From Rhizobiaceae bacterium (GTDB taxonomy: Bacteria; Pseudomonadota; Alphaproteobacteria; Rhizobiales; Rhizobiaceae): 64,000 nucleotides of DNA. This document shows, piece after piece, positions 44,720-54,069 of the stretch. Position 1 is the stretch's first letter. Every line of letters begins with the position of its first letter. The translations under genes were made by a program, and so were the position numbers. Location: the NCBI GenBank assembly GCA_023953845.1, contig JAMLJC010000002.1:558001-622000 (forward strand), written 5' to 3'. The notes under the pieces were generated by a model. It had not been told where the DNA came from. It made no database searches and saw only the letters and a program-made list of their open reading frames with translations.

Positions 44720-44809
44720 CAGGATACGTCCATTCTTCCAGAAATTGAGTCCGGCCGTTCAGAAAAAGAGTCAAGGCCGGTCGGCAAGTGCCTCGCTTAC
44801 ATACGATCA

Positions 44810-46387
44810 TCAAAAATCCGTCGGAGCGCCGCCCTCGGTGATGCGTTTCTCCACGAAGGCGTCGAGTTCCTCGCGGATAGCCGGGTCCATGGGCGGTTCC
44901 TCGTAAGTAGCGAGGCGTTCCTTCCAGATGCGATTGGCGCGTTCTATGGCTGTCGGAGAACCCGCCTCTGCCCAGGTCTCGAAATTGCGCCAGTCCGAGA
45001 GGATGGGGGAATAGAACGCCGTCTTGTAACGCGACTGCGTGTGCGGCGTGCCGAAGAAATGTCCGCCCGGGCCGACATCGCGGATTGCATCCACGGCGAG
45101 CGCGTCCTCCGACAGATCGAGCGGCGTCAGGAACTCCGCCACCATTTGCAGCAGGTCGATGTCGAGGATCGTCTTCTCGTAGGAGCAGCGCAGCCCGCCT
45201 TCCAGCCAGCCGGCACCATGCAGGATGAAATTGCCGCCGGACTGGATCGCGCCCCAGAGCGAAAAGACGCTTTCATAGGCTGCCTGGGCATCGACCGTAT
45301 TGGCCGCGCAGGTGTTGGAGGTGCGGTAGGGGATCCTGTAGCGGCGCGCAAGCTGGCCGCCGACGAGTTGCGCTTTCATGTATTCCGGCGTTCCGAAGGC
45401 CGGCGCACCCGACTTCATGTCGACGTTGGACGTAAATCCGCCGTAACCGACCGGCGCGCCCTTTCTGACCATCTGGCTGAAGGCGATTCCGGCCAGCGCC
45501 TCCGCGTTCTGCTGGACCAGGGCGCCGGCGACGGTGACCGGCGCCATGGCGCCGGAAAGCGTGAAGGGCGTGACGATCACGACCTGTCCGTGAGAGGACA
45601 TCTGGATGATGCCCTCCATCATCGGAATGTCGAGCTTCAGCGGCGAGTTGGTGTTGATGATGGTGTAGACGGACGGCTCTTCCAGAAGCTGCTCGCGGGA
45701 AATGCCGCGCGCGATGCGGGCGATCTCGATGCCGTCGAGGTTGCGTTCCTTGCCGAGCGAATAGATGTGGAACACCTTGTCGGTAAGGGTGGCGAGATCG
45801 CGGATGCATTCGAGATGGCGGATCGATGGGTGGATGTCGATCGGCTCCACCGGATAGCCGCCCGTCGTATTCAGGATGTTGTGCATCTGCGCCAGGCGCA
45901 GGAAGTTCTGATAATCCTTGCGGTTGCCGGGGCGGCGGCCATTGTCGATGTCCGAGCAGTTCGGCGCGGACGCCATCTGCGAGATCACCAGATTGTTGCC
46001 GCCGAAGCGCACGTCATGCGCCGGATTGCGGGCATGGATGGTGAATTCGGATGGCGCGTGAGAGATCAGTTCCAGCAGCATGTCGCCGTCGAACCGGACG
46101 CGTACGCTGTCTTCGCGCACATCCGCGCCATGCTCTTTCATGATGCGTCGCGCCTCGTCATGCAGCACGTCGACGCCGATCTCCTTCAGCACGCGCAGCG
46201 ATGCGAGGTGGATCGATTCCAGTTCGTCGTCCGATATCAGCTTCGTCGGCGCGAAGGGAATTTTGAGCTGCCGGAATGGAGGCTGCTCGAAGGCCATCGA
46301 ACCGCCGCCACGCTTGCCGGCGCGGCCGCCACGACGGGCGCGCTCGGTTGCGACGACCGGTTCGGCCGGTTGCAGCGCTGCGTTCAT
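44810..46387 (-). CDS. MttB-family corrinoid methyltransferase, second copy
   Basis: 525 residues from ATG 46387, GGGG about 8 bp upstream. The barrel from residue 40 follows the trimethylamine methyltransferase superfamily, with VDMKSGAPAFGTPEYM and LHGAGWLEGGLRCSYEKT. No Pyl codon. Residues 14-29 read TERARRGGRAGKRGGG, another Arg/Gly-rich tail. There is no second corrinoid protein nearby, so it should use the one at 25660-26352. In operon with a dimethylglycine-dehydrogenase-like gene. Confidence 0.85.
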   Translation of the reverse strand: MNAALQPAEPVVATERARRGGRAGKRGGGSMAFEQPPFRQLKIPFAPTKLISDDELESIHLASLRVLKEIGVDVLHDEARRIMKEHGADVREDSVRVRFDGDMLLELISHAPSEFTIHARNPAHDVRFGGNNLVISQMASAPNCSDIDNGRRPGNRKDYQNFLRLAQMHNILNTTGGYPVEPIDIHPSIRHLECIRDLATLTDKVFHIYSLGKERNLDGIEIARIARGISREQLLEEPSVYTIINTNSPLKLDIPMMEGIIQMSSHGQVVIVTPFTLSGAMAPVTVAGALVQQNAEALAGIAFSQMVRKGAPVGYGGFTSNVDMKSGAPAFGTPEYMKAQLVGGQLARRYRIPYRTSNTCAANTVDAQAAYESVFSLWGAIQSGGNFILHGAGWLEGGLRCSYEKTILDIDLLQMVAEFLTPLDLSEDALAVDAIRDVGPGGHFFGTPHTQSRYKTAFYSPILSDWRNFETWAEAGSPTAIERANRIWKERLATYEEPPMDPAIREELDAFVEKRITEGGAPTDF

Positions 46388-46421
46388 GGCGAATCCCCGT
46401 GGCAAGATATGCAATTCTGAG

Positions 46422-46439
46422 CCGACATAATGCTGTCGG
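46422..46439. promoter_or_regulatory. Palindrome before the second MttB operon
   Basis: CCGACA-TAATGC-TGTCGG is a perfect 6-bp inverted repeat with a 6-bp spacer, 35 bp upstream of the MttB ATG. It has the same spacing as TGTCG-N6-CGACA at 26493-26508 but the opposite arm order. Confidence 0.5.
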
Positions 46440-46552
46440 AGACGGTGCGCTTGCACGGAGGCGGCGACCCGAAGCGCGAGGGAAACGACATGGAGCAGAT
46501 GACACGCGAAGCGAATGGCCGCGTGTTCGGGTGCCGCCTGTGCCATTGCGCG

Positions 46553-46564
46553 AGAGATATCTCT
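46553..46564. promoter_or_regulatory. Perfect 12-bp palindrome before the MFS gene
   Basis: AGAGATATCTCT, ending 16 bp upstream of the MFS ATG at 46581. It could be an operator for a small dimeric regulator; none is encoded nearby. Confidence 0.4.
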
Positions 46565-46580
46565 TTGCTGTCTAGCAGCG

Positions 46581-47786
46581 ATGAGTATCACCGAGCAACC
46601 AAAGCAGTCCGAAGCGGACGACGACCTGCCGCCCCGCTGGGGCGCTTTGCTGGGTGTGACGGCGGCGCTGGCGGCGTTCGGCGCGGGCCAGGGCCTGAGC
46701 TATCCGCTCTTCAGCATCCTGATGCAGCGGCAGGACATGTCGCCGGTGCTTATCGGCTTGTCTGCGGCGATGATGCCTGTCGGGCTCATAACGTCCGCGG
46801 TGTTCATCCCGCAACTCGTCTCACGATTCGGGGCGCGCAATCTGGCCGTGGCCTGTGCGATTGGGGCGGCGATCTGCTTTCTGCTGATCGGCGCCCTGCA
46901 GAACTGGGTGGCCTGGTTCGCGGTGCGTTTCCTGCTCGGCGTCATCATCAATCCCCTTTATGTCCTTGGCGAGATCTGGGCGCTGGCGCTCGCGCCGCCG
47001 AAACGCCGGGGAAGGGTGATGGGCGTCTTCAACGCCATCATGGGCGGAGGCTACGCGGCCGGTCCGCTCGCCCTTGCGCTTCTCGGCGCAGGCGGATGGC
47101 CACCGTTTCTGTTCGCGATCGCTGCTTTTCTCGGCTGCGGGCTGGTCCTTTTCCTCGTCACCGCCGATCTTCCCGGATTCGACAACGAGGCTGGCCCGGA
47201 CGATACGAATGCCGTCGCCGGCGTGACGAGCTTCGCGCCGCTCGCGCCGGCGCTGTTGTTCGCGGTGCTTGTCTCCGCGGCCGTGCAGCAGAGCACCTAT
47301 GCGTTGACGCCGGTGTTCGGCGCGGCCTACGGTCTGGGCGAGGCGACACAGGCGAGCCTCGTCACGGCGCTTTCGCTCGGCAACATATTCCTGCAGGTGC
47401 CGCTAGGGCTTGCGGCCGAACGTTTCGGCGCACGGATGATGATGGTCGGTTGCGCGCTGACGACGGCGGTCTGCGCCGTTCTCGTTGGTGTGTTGATCAG
47501 CGGTCCGTTCATATGGCTTGTCCTGATGGTGATGGGCGGTGTCGGATACGGCGTCTACACGATGGCGCTGGTCGAGCTCGGCAACCGCTTCAAGGGCGCG
47601 ACTCTGGTCGCAGGCAATTCCGCCTTCGCCCTGATGTGGGGAATGGGCGGCATCGCCGGCCCGCCCGTCGCGGGGACGCTGATGCACGTCGTCGGACCTC
47701 TTGGCCTGCCCGGATCGATCGCGACGCTCAGCATGCTGACGTCGGCCTTCGTTCTCTATCGCTCGGTCGCGCGAAGGCGCTCTTGA
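46581..47786 (+). CDS. MFS transporter
   Basis: About 401 residues with twelve predicted helices and the loop 2-3 MFS pattern FGARNLAVACAI; a second half with the same fold starts near 210 (FGARMMMVG). The ATG at 46581 gives a 20-residue polar N-terminus before the first helix. The nearest functional group is the MttB/dehydrogenase operon, divergent from it, so it could import or export a methylated amine, but the substrate cannot be told. Confidence 0.75.
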   Translation: MSITEQPKQSEADDDLPPRWGALLGVTAALAAFGAGQGLSYPLFSILMQRQDMSPVLIGLSAAMMPVGLITSAVFIPQLVSRFGARNLAVACAIGAAICFLLIGALQNWVAWFAVRFLLGVIINPLYVLGEIWALALAPPKRRGRVMGVFNAIMGGGYAAGPLALALLGAGGWPPFLFAIAAFLGCGLVLFLVTADLPGFDNEAGPDDTNAVAGVTSFAPLAPALLFAVLVSAAVQQSTYALTPVFGAAYGLGEATQASLVTALSLGNIFLQVPLGLAAERFGARMMMVGCALTTAVCAVLVGVLISGPFIWLVLMVMGGVGYGVYTMALVELGNRFKGATLVAGNSAFALMWGMGGIAGPPVAGTLMHVVGPLGLPGSIATLSMLTSAFVLYRSVARRRS

Positions 47787-47986
47787 ACCGGGGTCGAGCG
47801 GCGGTCTAGACTGCCAAAATGGTCCGCCGCCAACAGTTCGTTGAAAGCCATGCGTCGACGCCTTCGCGTCGCACCCTGCATGCCGAACTGCTGCGGCTTT
47901 GCGCCCGTATCGGCTATTCGCCGCCATTCCCCGCCTGAATCCGCCTCGGCGAAAGCCGGCTTGATTCAAGAAACGGGACCAAATCC

Positions 47987-49366
47987 ATGAGCTATCAGAA
48001 TTTTTCGCTGGCGCAGCTTCAGCAGATGGATGCCGCGCACCACCTGCATCCTTTCACGGACCACAAGGACCTCCGAGCCGCGGGCACGCGTATCATCTCG
48101 CGCGCCGATGGGCCGTTCATCTACGACACCGAAGGCAACGAAATCCTCGACGCCATGGCGGGCCTCTGGTGCGTCAATATCGGTTACGGCCGCGACGAAC
48201 TGGCGGACGCCGCCTATGCGCAGATGAAGGAACTGCCTTACTACAACTCCTTCTTCCGCTGCACGACGCCGACTGCGACGCTGCTGGCCGACAAGCTCGC
48301 CTCGATCGCACCGGCCAACATCAACCATGTGTTCTTCGGCTCCTCCGGCTCGGAGGCCAACGATACAGCGCTGAGGCTCGTGCGGCACTATTGGGCGCTG
48401 GAAGGCAAACCCGAGAAGAACCGCATCATTTCGCGCAACATGGCCTATCACGGCTCGACCGTTGCCGGCACGTCGCTCGGCGGCATGAGCGGCATGCACG
48501 ACCAGCTTGGGGGAGCGGTGCCCAACATCGTGCATGTGATGATGCCCTATGCGTTCGAACTGGCCCGGCCCGGCGAGAGCGACCACGATTTCGGGCTGCG
48601 CGCTGCGAAGGCCGTGGAGGACGCGATTCTCGAAGCAGGGCCTGAGAACGTGGCGGCCTTCATCGGCGAGCCGGTGCAGGGAGCGGGGGGCGTCAAGATT
48701 CCTCCAGCGAGCTACTGGCCCGAAATCCAGCGTATCTGCCGCAAATATGACGTTCTCCTGATGCTCGACGAGGTCATCACCGGCTATGGCCGCACGGGAC
48801 AATGGTTCGCCGCACAGATGCTCGGCATCGAGGCGGATACGATCACCACCGCCAAGGCGCTGACCTCCGGCTATCAGCCGCTGTCGGCCCTGCTGGTCGG
48901 CGACCGCATCGCCGGAGCGCTCGTCGAGAAGGGCGGGGAATTCTATCACGGCTATACCTATTCCGGGCATCCGGTGGCGTGCGCCGTGGCCCTGAAGAAT
49001 CTCGAGATCATCGAAAAGGAAGGCATGATCGAGAGGGTCCGCACCGAAACCGGCCCATACCTCGCCGAGCAGTTGCGGAAGCGTGTCGCCGGACACGATC
49101 TGGTGGGCGAGGTCCGTACGCTCGGCTTCCTCGGAGCGATCGAGATCGTCAGGGAGAAGGGCTCTCGCGACAGGTTCGAGCCGGCTGGCAGCGCCGCCGT
49201 CGTCATTCGCGATCATGCCGTTTCCAACGGCCTGATGATGCGCGCGACCGGCGATACGATGATCATGTCGCCGCCGCTGATCTGGACGAAGGAGACGATC
49301 GATCTCGCCTGCGACCGCATTCTCAAGGCCCTCGACCTTGCCGCCGCGGATCTCAAGCGCAAATGA
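47987..49366 (+). CDS. Class III aminotransferase, putrescine/polyamine-pyruvate type (SpuC-like)
   Basis: 459 residues. N-terminal HHLHPFTDHKDLR and DAMAGLWCVNIGYGR are close to SpuC-type polyamine:pyruvate aminotransferases. PLP Lys is K290 in TTAKALTSGYQPL, and LDEVITGYGRTG holds the Asp for the ring nitrogen. It would move an amino group from a diamine or beta-alanine to pyruvate. The following two genes, AhpD-like and a small hypothetical, are on the same strand with gaps of about 40-50 bp. Confidence 0.8.
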   Translation: MSYQNFSLAQLQQMDAAHHLHPFTDHKDLRAAGTRIISRADGPFIYDTEGNEILDAMAGLWCVNIGYGRDELADAAYAQMKELPYYNSFFRCTTPTATLLADKLASIAPANINHVFFGSSGSEANDTALRLVRHYWALEGKPEKNRIISRNMAYHGSTVAGTSLGGMSGMHDQLGGAVPNIVHVMMPYAFELARPGESDHDFGLRAAKAVEDAILEAGPENVAAFIGEPVQGAGGVKIPPASYWPEIQRICRKYDVLLMLDEVITGYGRTGQWFAAQMLGIEADTITTAKALTSGYQPLSALLVGDRIAGALVEKGGEFYHGYTYSGHPVACAVALKNLEIIEKEGMIERVRTETGPYLAEQLRKRVAGHDLVGEVRTLGFLGAIEIVREKGSRDRFEPAGSAAVVIRDHAVSNGLMMRATGDTMIMSPPLIWTKETIDLACDRILKALDLAAADLKRK

Positions 49367-49414
49367 CATTCAGACAGGCGCCAAGGCGCCCGTCATCGAC
49401 CGGAGAGAACTTTC

Positions 49415-49825
49415 ATGAGCGGCAAATCCCTGCTTCCCCTGATCGAATACGAGGCGGCAAACGCTGAAGTCCGCGCCGTCTATGACGACATAATGGCGAC
49501 ACGGAAGACCGACTGGATCAACAATTTCTGGAAGGTTCTGGCGCATGATCCCGTGCAGCTTCGCCGGATGTGGGAGTCTCTCAAGGAGATCATGGGGCCA
49601 GGCGCGCTCGACCCGCTGACGAAGGAACTGATCTATATTGCCGTCTCCGCGACCAATGGCTGCGAGTATTGCACCTATTCCCATACCGCATCGGCTCGCG
49701 CCAAGGGCATGACCGATGCGCAGTTCACGGAACTGCTCGCCGTGGTCGGCAAGGCCAATGAAACCAATCGGCTGGCGAACGCGTTGCGTCCGCCGGTGGA
49801 CCCGCAATTCCAGCCGCGAGACTGA
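49415..49825 (+). CDS. AhpD/carboxymuconolactone decarboxylase-like protein
   Basis: 136 residues, all helical. The redox-active pair C83-EY-C86 with E71 and H90 forms the AhpD-type proton-relay site in NGCEYCTYSH. AhpD-like proteins reduce peroxides or disulfides; the CMD name is historical. A GGAGAG site lies 9 bp before the ATG. It follows the aminotransferase and may protect against peroxide. Confidence 0.85.
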   Translation: MSGKSLLPLIEYEAANAEVRAVYDDIMATRKTDWINNFWKVLAHDPVQLRRMWESLKEIMGPGALDPLTKELIYIAVSATNGCEYCTYSHTASARAKGMTDAQFTELLAVVGKANETNRLANALRPPVDPQFQPRD

Positions 49826-49863
49826 TTTCGCGCCGGGTTCCGTGCCGAGATATGGGGTGGCGC

Positions 49864-50220
49864 ATGTCTTCTTCGAAACGATCGCGTGGAGCGCTCCCGG
49901 TGCCGGCCGTTCCCGCTCTTATGCTCGTGCCAGCGGTCATCGGGGCGCGGTTGCCGATCCTGACAACGGAGGCCGCCGGCACGCGCCGGCGGACCGAGAC
50001 GACGAAAGCGATGGCGGAAAAGGCGGCCGCGGCTGCGGAAGGCATGGTTGCGGCCCAGATGTCGCTGGTAAAATCCATGTGGAGCTTCTGGCCGGAGGTA
50101 GCCTCCGGAAAGGTGCCGGCCCTTGTGAACGGCAAAGCCCTGCAAGACGCGACGGACGCCGCCATGAAGCCGATCAACCGACGCGTGCGGGCAAATTTCC
50201 GGCGGCTTTCGCGCGGTTGA
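49864..50220 (+). CDS. Hypothetical Ala-rich helical protein
   Basis: 118 residues from ATG 49864 (GGGGTGG upstream); ATG 49852 is possible. The middle TKAMAEKAAAAAEGMVAAQM is a long amphipathic helix and the C-terminus is basic (NRRVRANFRRLSRG). The composition recalls phasin-like or granule-associated proteins, but no family is certain. Same strand as the AhpD-like gene, 38 bp after it. Confidence 0.5.
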   Translation: MSSSKRSRGALPVPAVPALMLVPAVIGARLPILTTEAAGTRRRTETTKAMAEKAAAAAEGMVAAQMSLVKSMWSFWPEVASGKVPALVNGKALQDATDAAMKPINRRVRANFRRLSRG

Positions 50221-50227
50221 AAAGGCA

Positions 50228-50258
50228 AAAACCGCGTCCTTTCAGGGGGCGCGGTCTT
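50228..50258. terminator. Bidirectional terminator after the hypothetical gene
   Basis: ACCGCGTCC at 50232-50240 pairs with GGGCGCGGT at 50248-50256 (one G-U). The upstream A-run at 50228-50232 gives a U5 tail on the minus strand, so it is stronger for minus-strand transcription, perhaps the mmsB transcript. Confidence 0.5.
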
Positions 50259-50474
50259 GCCATTCGAACGCATGGCCTTTCGCGAACGCTACACTGCGAA
50301 AGTCACGGGCTCCGGTACGCTTGACCTGATCCGGAGCGCGGGGCGGCTGCGATGTCCGCCTTGCGATCCGTACTAAAGGAACATCGTTACCGGGCGGTTA
50401 TCGAGACATTAAGCAAAGATGAATTTGCGGCTTTTTTGCGCGGCAACACGAAAAAAGCGTAGAAAACGAAGGCT

Positions 50475-51359
50475 TTACGCTGCGTTACCCCGCAGCATCC
50501 GGATGATGCCCGAGAAGTCGGCGCCGCCTTCGCCGAGCGCGTTGAACAGCGCATAGAGTTGCGTCGCTTCAGCGCCGAGAGGCGTGACAGCCCCGGCCGC
50601 TTGCGCGGCCTCCTGCGCGAGCTTGAGGTCCTTGAGCATGAGCGCCGCGGCAAAGCCCGGGCGATAATCGCGATTGGCGGGAGAGTTCGGGACCGGTCCC
50701 GGCACGGGACAGTAGCTCGTCAGCGACCAGCACTGGCCGGAGGAGGTTGAGGCCACGTCGTAAAGCGCCTGGTGCGAGAGACCGAGCTTTTCGGCAAGCA
50801 CGAAGGCTTCGCCCACACCGATCATCGAGATACCAAGGATCATGTTGTTGCAGATTTTCGCCGCCTGTCCGGCGCCGGCGTCGCCGCAATGCACGATCCT
50901 GCCGGCCATTGGCTTGAGCACCGGCTCAGCCTTCGCAAAGGCTTCCGTCGAGCCGCCAGCCATGAATGTAAGCGTGCCAGCCGCCGCACCGCCCGTGCCG
51001 CCGGAAACCGGCGCGTCGATGGACAGAAGGCCGTTCTTGCCGGCAATGGCATGCGCCTTGCGCGCCGATTCGACATCGATCGTCGAACAGTCGATCATCA
51101 GCGTGCCTTTGGCTGCCCAAGGGGTGATTTCCTCGTAGACCGACAGCACATGCTTGCCGGCCGGAAGCATGGTGATGATCACCTCGGCTCCTTCGATCGC
51201 GCTCCGCGAATCCTCCACCGCCGCCACGCCATTGTCGCGCGCCAACGCCAGATTCTCGGGAACGAGATCGAACCCCTGCACCCGATGTCCGGCCTTCACG
51301 AGGTTTGCAGCCATCGGGTTGCCCATATTGCCGAGGCCGATGAAGGCGATGGTGGTCAT
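50475..51359 (-). CDS. mmsB: 3-hydroxyisobutyrate dehydrogenase
   Basis: 294 residues. NAD motif GLGNMG at 7-12, substrate-binding DAPVSGGTGGA, and the catalytic Lys in GAGQAAKICNN. It oxidises 3-hydroxyisobutyrate to methylmalonate semialdehyde in valine degradation. The isobutyryl-CoA dehydrogenase gene lies upstream in the same direction with a 63-bp gap, so the pair forms part of a valine pathway; enoyl-CoA hydratase and MmsA are not in this window. Confidence 0.88.
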   Translation of the reverse strand: MTTIAFIGLGNMGNPMAANLVKAGHRVQGFDLVPENLALARDNGVAAVEDSRSAIEGAEVIITMLPAGKHVLSVYEEITPWAAKGTLMIDCSTIDVESARKAHAIAGKNGLLSIDAPVSGGTGGAAAGTLTFMAGGSTEAFAKAEPVLKPMAGRIVHCGDAGAGQAAKICNNMILGISMIGVGEAFVLAEKLGLSHQALYDVASTSSGQCWSLTSYCPVPGPVPNSPANRDYRPGFAAALMLKDLKLAQEAAQAAGAVTPLGAEATQLYALFNALGEGGADFSGIIRMLRGNAA

Positions 51360-51422
51360 GATGGTTCCTCCGGAAACGAGGGAGCGAAGAACAAGGGCGC
51401 TTTCTGTCGCTGCGTCCTGCCC

Positions 51423-52592
51423 CTACGCCCTTCCTACAAGGTGGCGAGCGATGATCACCCGCATGATTTCGTTCGTGCCTTCAAGAATCTGGTGCACACG
51501 CAGGTCGCGCACCAGTTTCTCGATGCCGTATTCGTGGAGATAGCCGTAGCCGCCGTGTAGTTGCAGCGCGTCGTTGGCTACCTCGAAGCACGTGTCGGTG
51601 ACGAAGCGTTTCGCCATGGCCGACCATTTCGAGGCGTCGGGCGTCTTGCGATCCAGTTTCGCGGCGGCCGTATAGAGCAGCATGCGGGAAGCCTGCAGTT
51701 GCGTTTCCATGTCGGCCAGCCGGAACTGCAGCGCCTGGAACTGGTCGATAGTCTTGCCGAAGGCTTTTCGCTCGCCGGCATAGCCTAGCGCCTTGTCGAA
51801 GGCCGACTGCGCGCCGCCGAGTGAACAGGCGGCGATGTTGAGACGACCGCCGTCCAGACCGGCCATGGCGATCCGGAAGCCGGCGCCTTCGCCACTGAGC
51901 AGATTCCCGGCCGGCACGCGGCAGTTCTCGAAGATGACCTGCCGCGTCGGCTGCATGTTCCAGCCCATCTTGTATTCGTTGGCGCCGAAGGAAAGCCCCG
52001 GCGCATCCTTCGGCACGACGATCGTGGAAATGCCCTTCGGGCCGTCGTCGCCGGTTCTGACCATGGCGACATAGACGTCGTTGGCGCCTGCGCCCGAAAT
52101 GAACTGCTTGGTGCCGTTCAGCACGTATTCGTCGCCGGAACGCACCGCGCGCGTCTTCAGGGCGGCTGCATCTGAACCCGAACCCGGCTCGGTGAGGCAA
52201 TAGCCGGCAAGCCATTCCATCGAGGTGAGTTTCGGCAGGAAACGTCGGCGCTGTTCGTCGTCACCGAAGGTGTCGATCATCCACGCGCCCATATTATGGA
52301 TGGAGATGAAGGAGGCGAAGGCCGGGCAGGCTTTCGACAGCGCCTCGAAGACGAGCACCGCGTCGAGCCGGCCAAGGCCCGAGCCGCCGACGTCGTCCCG
52401 CACATAGATGCCGCCGAAGCCAAGCGGTCCGGCCTCGCTTATGATGTCCCGCGGGAAATGCTTGATCCTGTCCCACTCGAGCGCCTTCGGCGCGACCCGG
52501 TCGGCTGCGAACGCGCCGGCCATTTCCTGAATCGCGCGCTGGTCTTCGGTGAGTTCGAACTGGCTTGCGCCGGCATCGATCGCAGCGTCCAT
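51423..52592 (-). CDS. Acyl-CoA dehydrogenase, isobutyryl-CoA type
   Basis: 389 residues from ATG 52592. Classical ACAD fold: N-terminal helices, YCLTEPGSGSDAAALKTRA, and the catalytic Glu in ILEGTNEIMRVI near the C-terminus. The neighbour MmsB makes isobutyryl-CoA the most likely substrate, but a related branched-chain substrate is possible. The ORF can be extended upstream without a good ribosome site. Confidence 0.82.
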   Translation of the reverse strand: MDAAIDAGASQFELTEDQRAIQEMAGAFAADRVAPKALEWDRIKHFPRDIISEAGPLGFGGIYVRDDVGGSGLGRLDAVLVFEALSKACPAFASFISIHNMGAWMIDTFGDDEQRRRFLPKLTSMEWLAGYCLTEPGSGSDAAALKTRAVRSGDEYVLNGTKQFISGAGANDVYVAMVRTGDDGPKGISTIVVPKDAPGLSFGANEYKMGWNMQPTRQVIFENCRVPAGNLLSGEGAGFRIAMAGLDGGRLNIAACSLGGAQSAFDKALGYAGERKAFGKTIDQFQALQFRLADMETQLQASRMLLYTAAAKLDRKTPDASKWSAMAKRFVTDTCFEVANDALQLHGGYGYLHEYGIEKLVRDLRVHQILEGTNEIMRVIIARHLVGRA

Positions 52593-52724
52593 CCCGGCCT
52601 CCCAAAACCGAACGTCGATCTGAAGGCCGCAGTTTAGGCCAGTGGCGGACCGGCGCAACCGGGGATCGGGCAAAGCGGATGTGCGCAAATGGAAGACGGG
52701 ATGTGCAAGATACGATTCTATCTG

Positions 52725-53510
52725 TCAGCCGGCCAGCCAGACGCGAACAGGATTGGAAGGATCGATCAGCAGCCGCAAGGCTAGGGATATGCAGACGGCC
52801 ACGAGAAGCGGCTTGATCAGCCGCGCGCCAATGCGCATGGCGAGCATCGCGCCGAGGCGCGCGCCGAGGAACTGGGCGACGCCCATGACAATGCCAAGTT
52901 TCCACAGAACCGCCCCCGAGAGCGCGAAGACGCAGAAAGCGCCGAAATTCGACGCAAAATTCAGCAGCTTGGTATGCGCGGTTGCCCTCAGCACGCCGAA
53001 GCCGGCGAGCGTGACGTAGGCGAGCATGAAGAACGAACCAGCGCCCGGACCAAAGATGCCATCGTAGAAGCCGACGCCAAGCGCGGGCAGCAGCGCGAAC
53101 ATCAAAGGCGGTATCCGCGCCGCATGATCGAGATCGCTCAGATTGGGTTTTACCGCGAAGTAGAGTGCTATCGCGACCAGCATGAACGGCAGGGCGATCT
53201 TGAGCCAGTCGCCTGGAATGGCATGCGCGAGAAGGGCGCCGCCAATCGATCCGGCGAGAGAGCAGACCGCCGCAGGCAGGTGATGCCTGAAGTCGATCAA
53301 CCCGCGCGATGCGAAGGCGCAGGTCGCCGACCCGCTGCCGAAAAGCCCCTGCAGCTTGTTCGTCGCGAGAGCCTGCAGCGGCGACAGGCCGGCAAGCAGC
53401 AGCGCTGGAATGACGATAAGACCGCCGCCGCCGGCTATGGCGTCGATGAAACCGGCGACGAATGCCGCCAGGGCAAGAAGCAACACGGCGTCGGTCGCGA
53501 GTTCGAACAT
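52725..53510 (-). CDS. TauE/SafE family permease
   Basis: 261 residues from ATG 53510. About seven membrane segments with the two repeated motifs of the family, GFIDAIAGGGGLIVIP and VGFYDGIFGPGAGSFF. It transports small anions such as sulfite or organosulfonates. The SoeA-like enzyme at the right end would oxidise sulfite, so a sulfite exporter is tempting, but no direct link is visible. Confidence 0.8.
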   Translation of the reverse strand: MFELATDAVLLLALAAFVAGFIDAIAGGGGLIVIPALLLAGLSPLQALATNKLQGLFGSGSATCAFASRGLIDFRHHLPAAVCSLAGSIGGALLAHAIPGDWLKIALPFMLVAIALYFAVKPNLSDLDHAARIPPLMFALLPALGVGFYDGIFGPGAGSFFMLAYVTLAGFGVLRATAHTKLLNFASNFGAFCVFALSGAVLWKLGIVMGVAQFLGARLGAMLAMRIGARLIKPLLVAVCISLALRLLIDPSNPVRVWLAG

Positions 53511-53618
53511 GTTTCCCGTGTGCAACGGATGGACGGTCGCGCGCATCGATCATAGCGAGACCGGTTGCGCAAGCCGAAAAACCCGCTACCAGTTTGCCAA
53601 TCCTCGGAGGTGGCGCAG

Positions 53619-54050
53619 ATGGCGGTCGGATTGCTGGGACAGATACGCAACCTGCTCGATGGTGATCCGGGCGTTCGCAAGGTGGCGGACGATCCGATCC
53701 TGTCGGCCGAACTGCTTCTGCTCTTCCGCATGATTCTCGCGGATGGAGAGGTGGAAGAACACGAGATGGCGACCTTCCGACGCATCTGCCGGGATGCCTT
53801 CGGTATCGCCGAGGAGAGCGTGGATGCGGTCGTGCAGTATCTCAACGATTTCGGCTACGAAACCAACGGCTCGCAGGCGCTCGCCCTGTTCCGGGGCCTG
53901 AAGCTGGAGCGGCGGCAGGCGCTTGCGCAGCACATGGCCGACATCGCCAAGGCCGACAATCAGCTCGCGGCGCAGGAGGTCCGCCTGCTGCGGCGCATAC
54001 TTGATACGCTCGGGTTGCAGCCGGTGGATGTGGTGAAGGGCGGCGCGTAG
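53619..54050 (+). CDS. TerB-family tellurite-resistance-like protein
   Basis: 143 residues from ATG 53619, CGGAGG 8 bp upstream. All helical; the TerB pattern is LLLLFRMILADGEVEEHEMA with acidic residues that bind metal in TerB, and later MADIAKADNQLAAQEVRLLR. Function in bacteria without a ter operon is unknown. Stand-alone gene between divergent TauE and the convergent ABC operon. Confidence 0.8.
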   Translation: MAVGLLGQIRNLLDGDPGVRKVADDPILSAELLLLFRMILADGEVEEHEMATFRRICRDAFGIAEESVDAVVQYLNDFGYETNGSQALALFRGLKLERRQALAQHMADIAKADNQLAAQEVRLLRRILDTLGLQPVDVVKGGA

Positions 54051-54069
54051 ATCGCCGACGGTGTTCGCC

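Noticed and set aside
46430..47809. Alternative plus-strand frame over the MFS gene
   Set aside because: Arg-rich translation in a different frame from the clear twelve-helix MFS protein.
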